From NCBI RefSeq assembly GCF_009834025.1, contig NZ_CP047156.1, forward strand, positions 1,860,001-1,924,000: a DNA stretch of 64,000 nucleotides. The letters are read 5' to 3'. Source of the stretch: Epidermidibacterium keratini. GTDB taxonomy: Bacteria; Actinomycetota; Actinomycetes; Mycobacteriales; Antricoccaceae. The notes beneath the pieces are model-generated. The model saw only the letters and a list, made by a program, of their open reading frames with translations, had not been told where the DNA came from and made no database searches. Every line of letters begins with the position of its first letter. Position 1 is the first letter of the stretch. Below, in pieces: positions 63,089-64,000 of this stretch. Position numbers and translations under genes: made by a program.

Positions 63089-64000
63089 GTGGCCGACAAC
63101 GACAAGAAGACCGAGCCGCCTACTAAACGCGGCGGTCTCGGCCGGGGCCTCGGCGCGCTGATCCCCAGTGCCCCGCTGGGCGGCGGCGCCGGAAAGGGCC
63201 ACTTCTGGAGCGCCCTCGACAACCCTCCGACGGTGGATCCGGCCAGTGCGGTGACGCTTCCCGATATCGCGCCGCAGCCGGTCCCCGGGCAGCAGGAGGA
63301 GGCAACCTCCACCGACACCGAGGCAACAACCGCCGCCGCACCCGCGGCCGAGCCGGAGTCCGCCGCCGATGTTTCACGTGAAACGGCGGCCAGCGCATCC
63401 GAGGGTCGCGAGAGTGCCAATGCCGACAGCGACGCCGATGTTTCACGTGAAACCGGCGACGCGGATGCCTGGACGAAGGTGCAAGACGACTCGACGGACG
63501 AGCCGGCTGGCGGCGAGGTCTCCGGCGCCGCGGTTCTGATCGAGATCGCGCCCGACGACGTCGTCGCCAACCCGAAGAACCCGCGGCAGGTCTTCGACGA
63601 GGACGAGCTCGCCGAGCTCGCCGCCTCGGTCGCGGAGTTCGGGCTGCTGCAACCGATCGTGGTTCGTCGCCGCGAGGACGGCGCGCACGAGCTGGTCATG
63701 GGTGAGCGTCGTCTTCGCGCCTCCCGGCTGGCGGGGTTGGAGACCATCCCGGCCATCGTTCGGCGTACCGAAGACGAAGACATGCTGCGCGACGCGCTGC
63801 TGGAGAACATTCACCGCGTGCAGCTGCACCCACTGGAAGAGGCTGCGGCCTATCAGCAGCTCATCGACGAGTTCGGCGTGACCCACGAGCAGCTTGCGCA
63901 GCGGATCAAGCGCAGCCGCCCGGTCATCAGCAATACGATCCGCCTGCTAAAGCTCCCGGTCCGCGTGCAGAACCGGGTCGCCGCAGGCGTCATCTCCGGC
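63089..64000 (+). CDS. parB: ParB chromosome-partitioning protein (partial, runs off the end)
   Basis: At least 304 residues are present. It starts GTG 63089 with GGAAGG upstream and reads [10 protein letters not shown], then [14 protein letters not shown], the ParA-stimulating box. A roughly 110-residue disordered segment containing two DVSRET peptides follows. The ParB/sulfiredoxin CTPase domain starts near residue 148 ([53 protein letters not shown]). The helix-turn-helix ([20 protein letters not shown]) begins near 264. The dimer domain lies beyond the window. Confidence 0.96.
   Translation, partial: MADNDKKTEPPTKRGGLGRGLGALIPSAPLGGGAGKGHFWSALDNPPTVDPASAVTLPDIAPQPVPGQQEEATSTDTEATTAAAPAAEPESAADVSRETAASASEGRESANADSDADVSRETGDADAWTKVQDDSTDEPAGGEVSGAAVLIEIAPDDVVANPKNPRQVFDEDELAELAASVAEFGLLQPIVVRRREDGAHELVMGERRLRASRLAGLETIPAIVRRTEDEDMLRDALLENIHRVQLHPLEEAAAYQQLIDEFGVTHEQLAQRIKRSRPVISNTIRLLKLPVRVQNRVAAGVISG
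63371..63384. other. parS site 4 (in parB)
   Basis: Perfect GTTTCACGTGAAAC encoding DVSRETA inside the ParB N-terminal segment. Confidence 0.95.
63440..63453. other. parS site 5 (in parB)
   Basis: Perfect GTTTCACGTGAAAC encoding DVSRETG, 69 bp (23 codons) after site 4 and in the same frame. Confidence 0.95.

Overview
The window is the replication-origin region of a high-GC actinobacterial chromosome (class Actinomycetes). On the minus strand from about 57.6 down to 44.2 kb it reads dnaA, oriC, dnaN, gnd, recF, dciA, two hypothetical paralogues, gyrB, gyrA, a DUF3566 protein, tRNA-Ile, a DLW-39-like peptide and tRNA-Ala. On the plus strand from 58.3 kb it reads rpmH, rnpA, yidD, yidC, khpB(jag), rsmG, parA and parB, with parB running off the end. 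A 6-phosphogluconate dehydrogenase between dnaN and recF, a class E sortase beside an LAETG protein, and an lprG-P55 pair are all actinobacterial traits. I cannot name the genus.

Region by region. At 0-3.7 kb lie the tail of an unknown gene, a PD-(D/E)XK nuclease-like gene bracketed by two copies of a 62-bp imperfect palindrome, an SDR/TetR divergent pair and an SRPBCC protein. At 3.8-13.5 kb is the growth and division signalling operon fhaA-fhaB-pstP-rodA-pbpA-pknA-pknB, where most genes overlap by 1-4 bp. At 13.6-17.5 kb are a sortase-anchored LAETG surface protein, a DUF1707 protein, the sortase E / 51-aa membrane peptide / pabA-trpG operon, and crgA. At 17.6-22.7 kb a minus-strand operon encodes a complete fatty-acyl beta-oxidation cycle (two acyl-CoA dehydrogenases, hydratase, type II hydroxyacyl-CoA dehydrogenase, thiolase). 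At 22.9-25.0 kb are a pseudo-rhomboid, a true rhomboid protease and ppiA. At 25.2-26.4 kb a second nuclease-like gene is bracketed by a different pair of palindromes. At 26.4-44.1 kb lies an accessory region: lipoproteins, an L,D-transpeptidase, an MMPL transporter broken by one stop codon with its TetR regulator, the P55/LprG lipid-export pair, a ribokinase, two CNNM/CBS proteins, a LamG membrane protein, and two efflux/TetR modules. From 44.2 kb onward is the conserved origin region.

The most unusual signal concerns the two nuclease-like genes (226-1164 and 25339-26388). Each is flanked on both sides by near-identical copies of a long palindrome. Each also has a perfect DnaA-box 9-mer (TTATCCACA or its complement) between the upstream palindrome and the start codon. 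Two further orphan palindromes (17557-17615 and 52235-52293) share the 24+11+24 geometry and part of the sequence of the second pair, with compensatory changes in the arms. One of them sits next to two abutting perfect DnaA boxes. This resembles REP/RAYT-type selfish repeats, but with a PD-(D/E)XK nuclease in place of a Y1 transposase. I know of no described system of this kind and propose it as a candidate.

Other points: five perfect parS sites lie inside the parA and parB reading frames, where they encode repeated VSRET peptides. The broken MMPL module is bounded by a 39-bp imperfect duplication of the P55 gene end. Several TetR operators are visible as clear inverted repeats.
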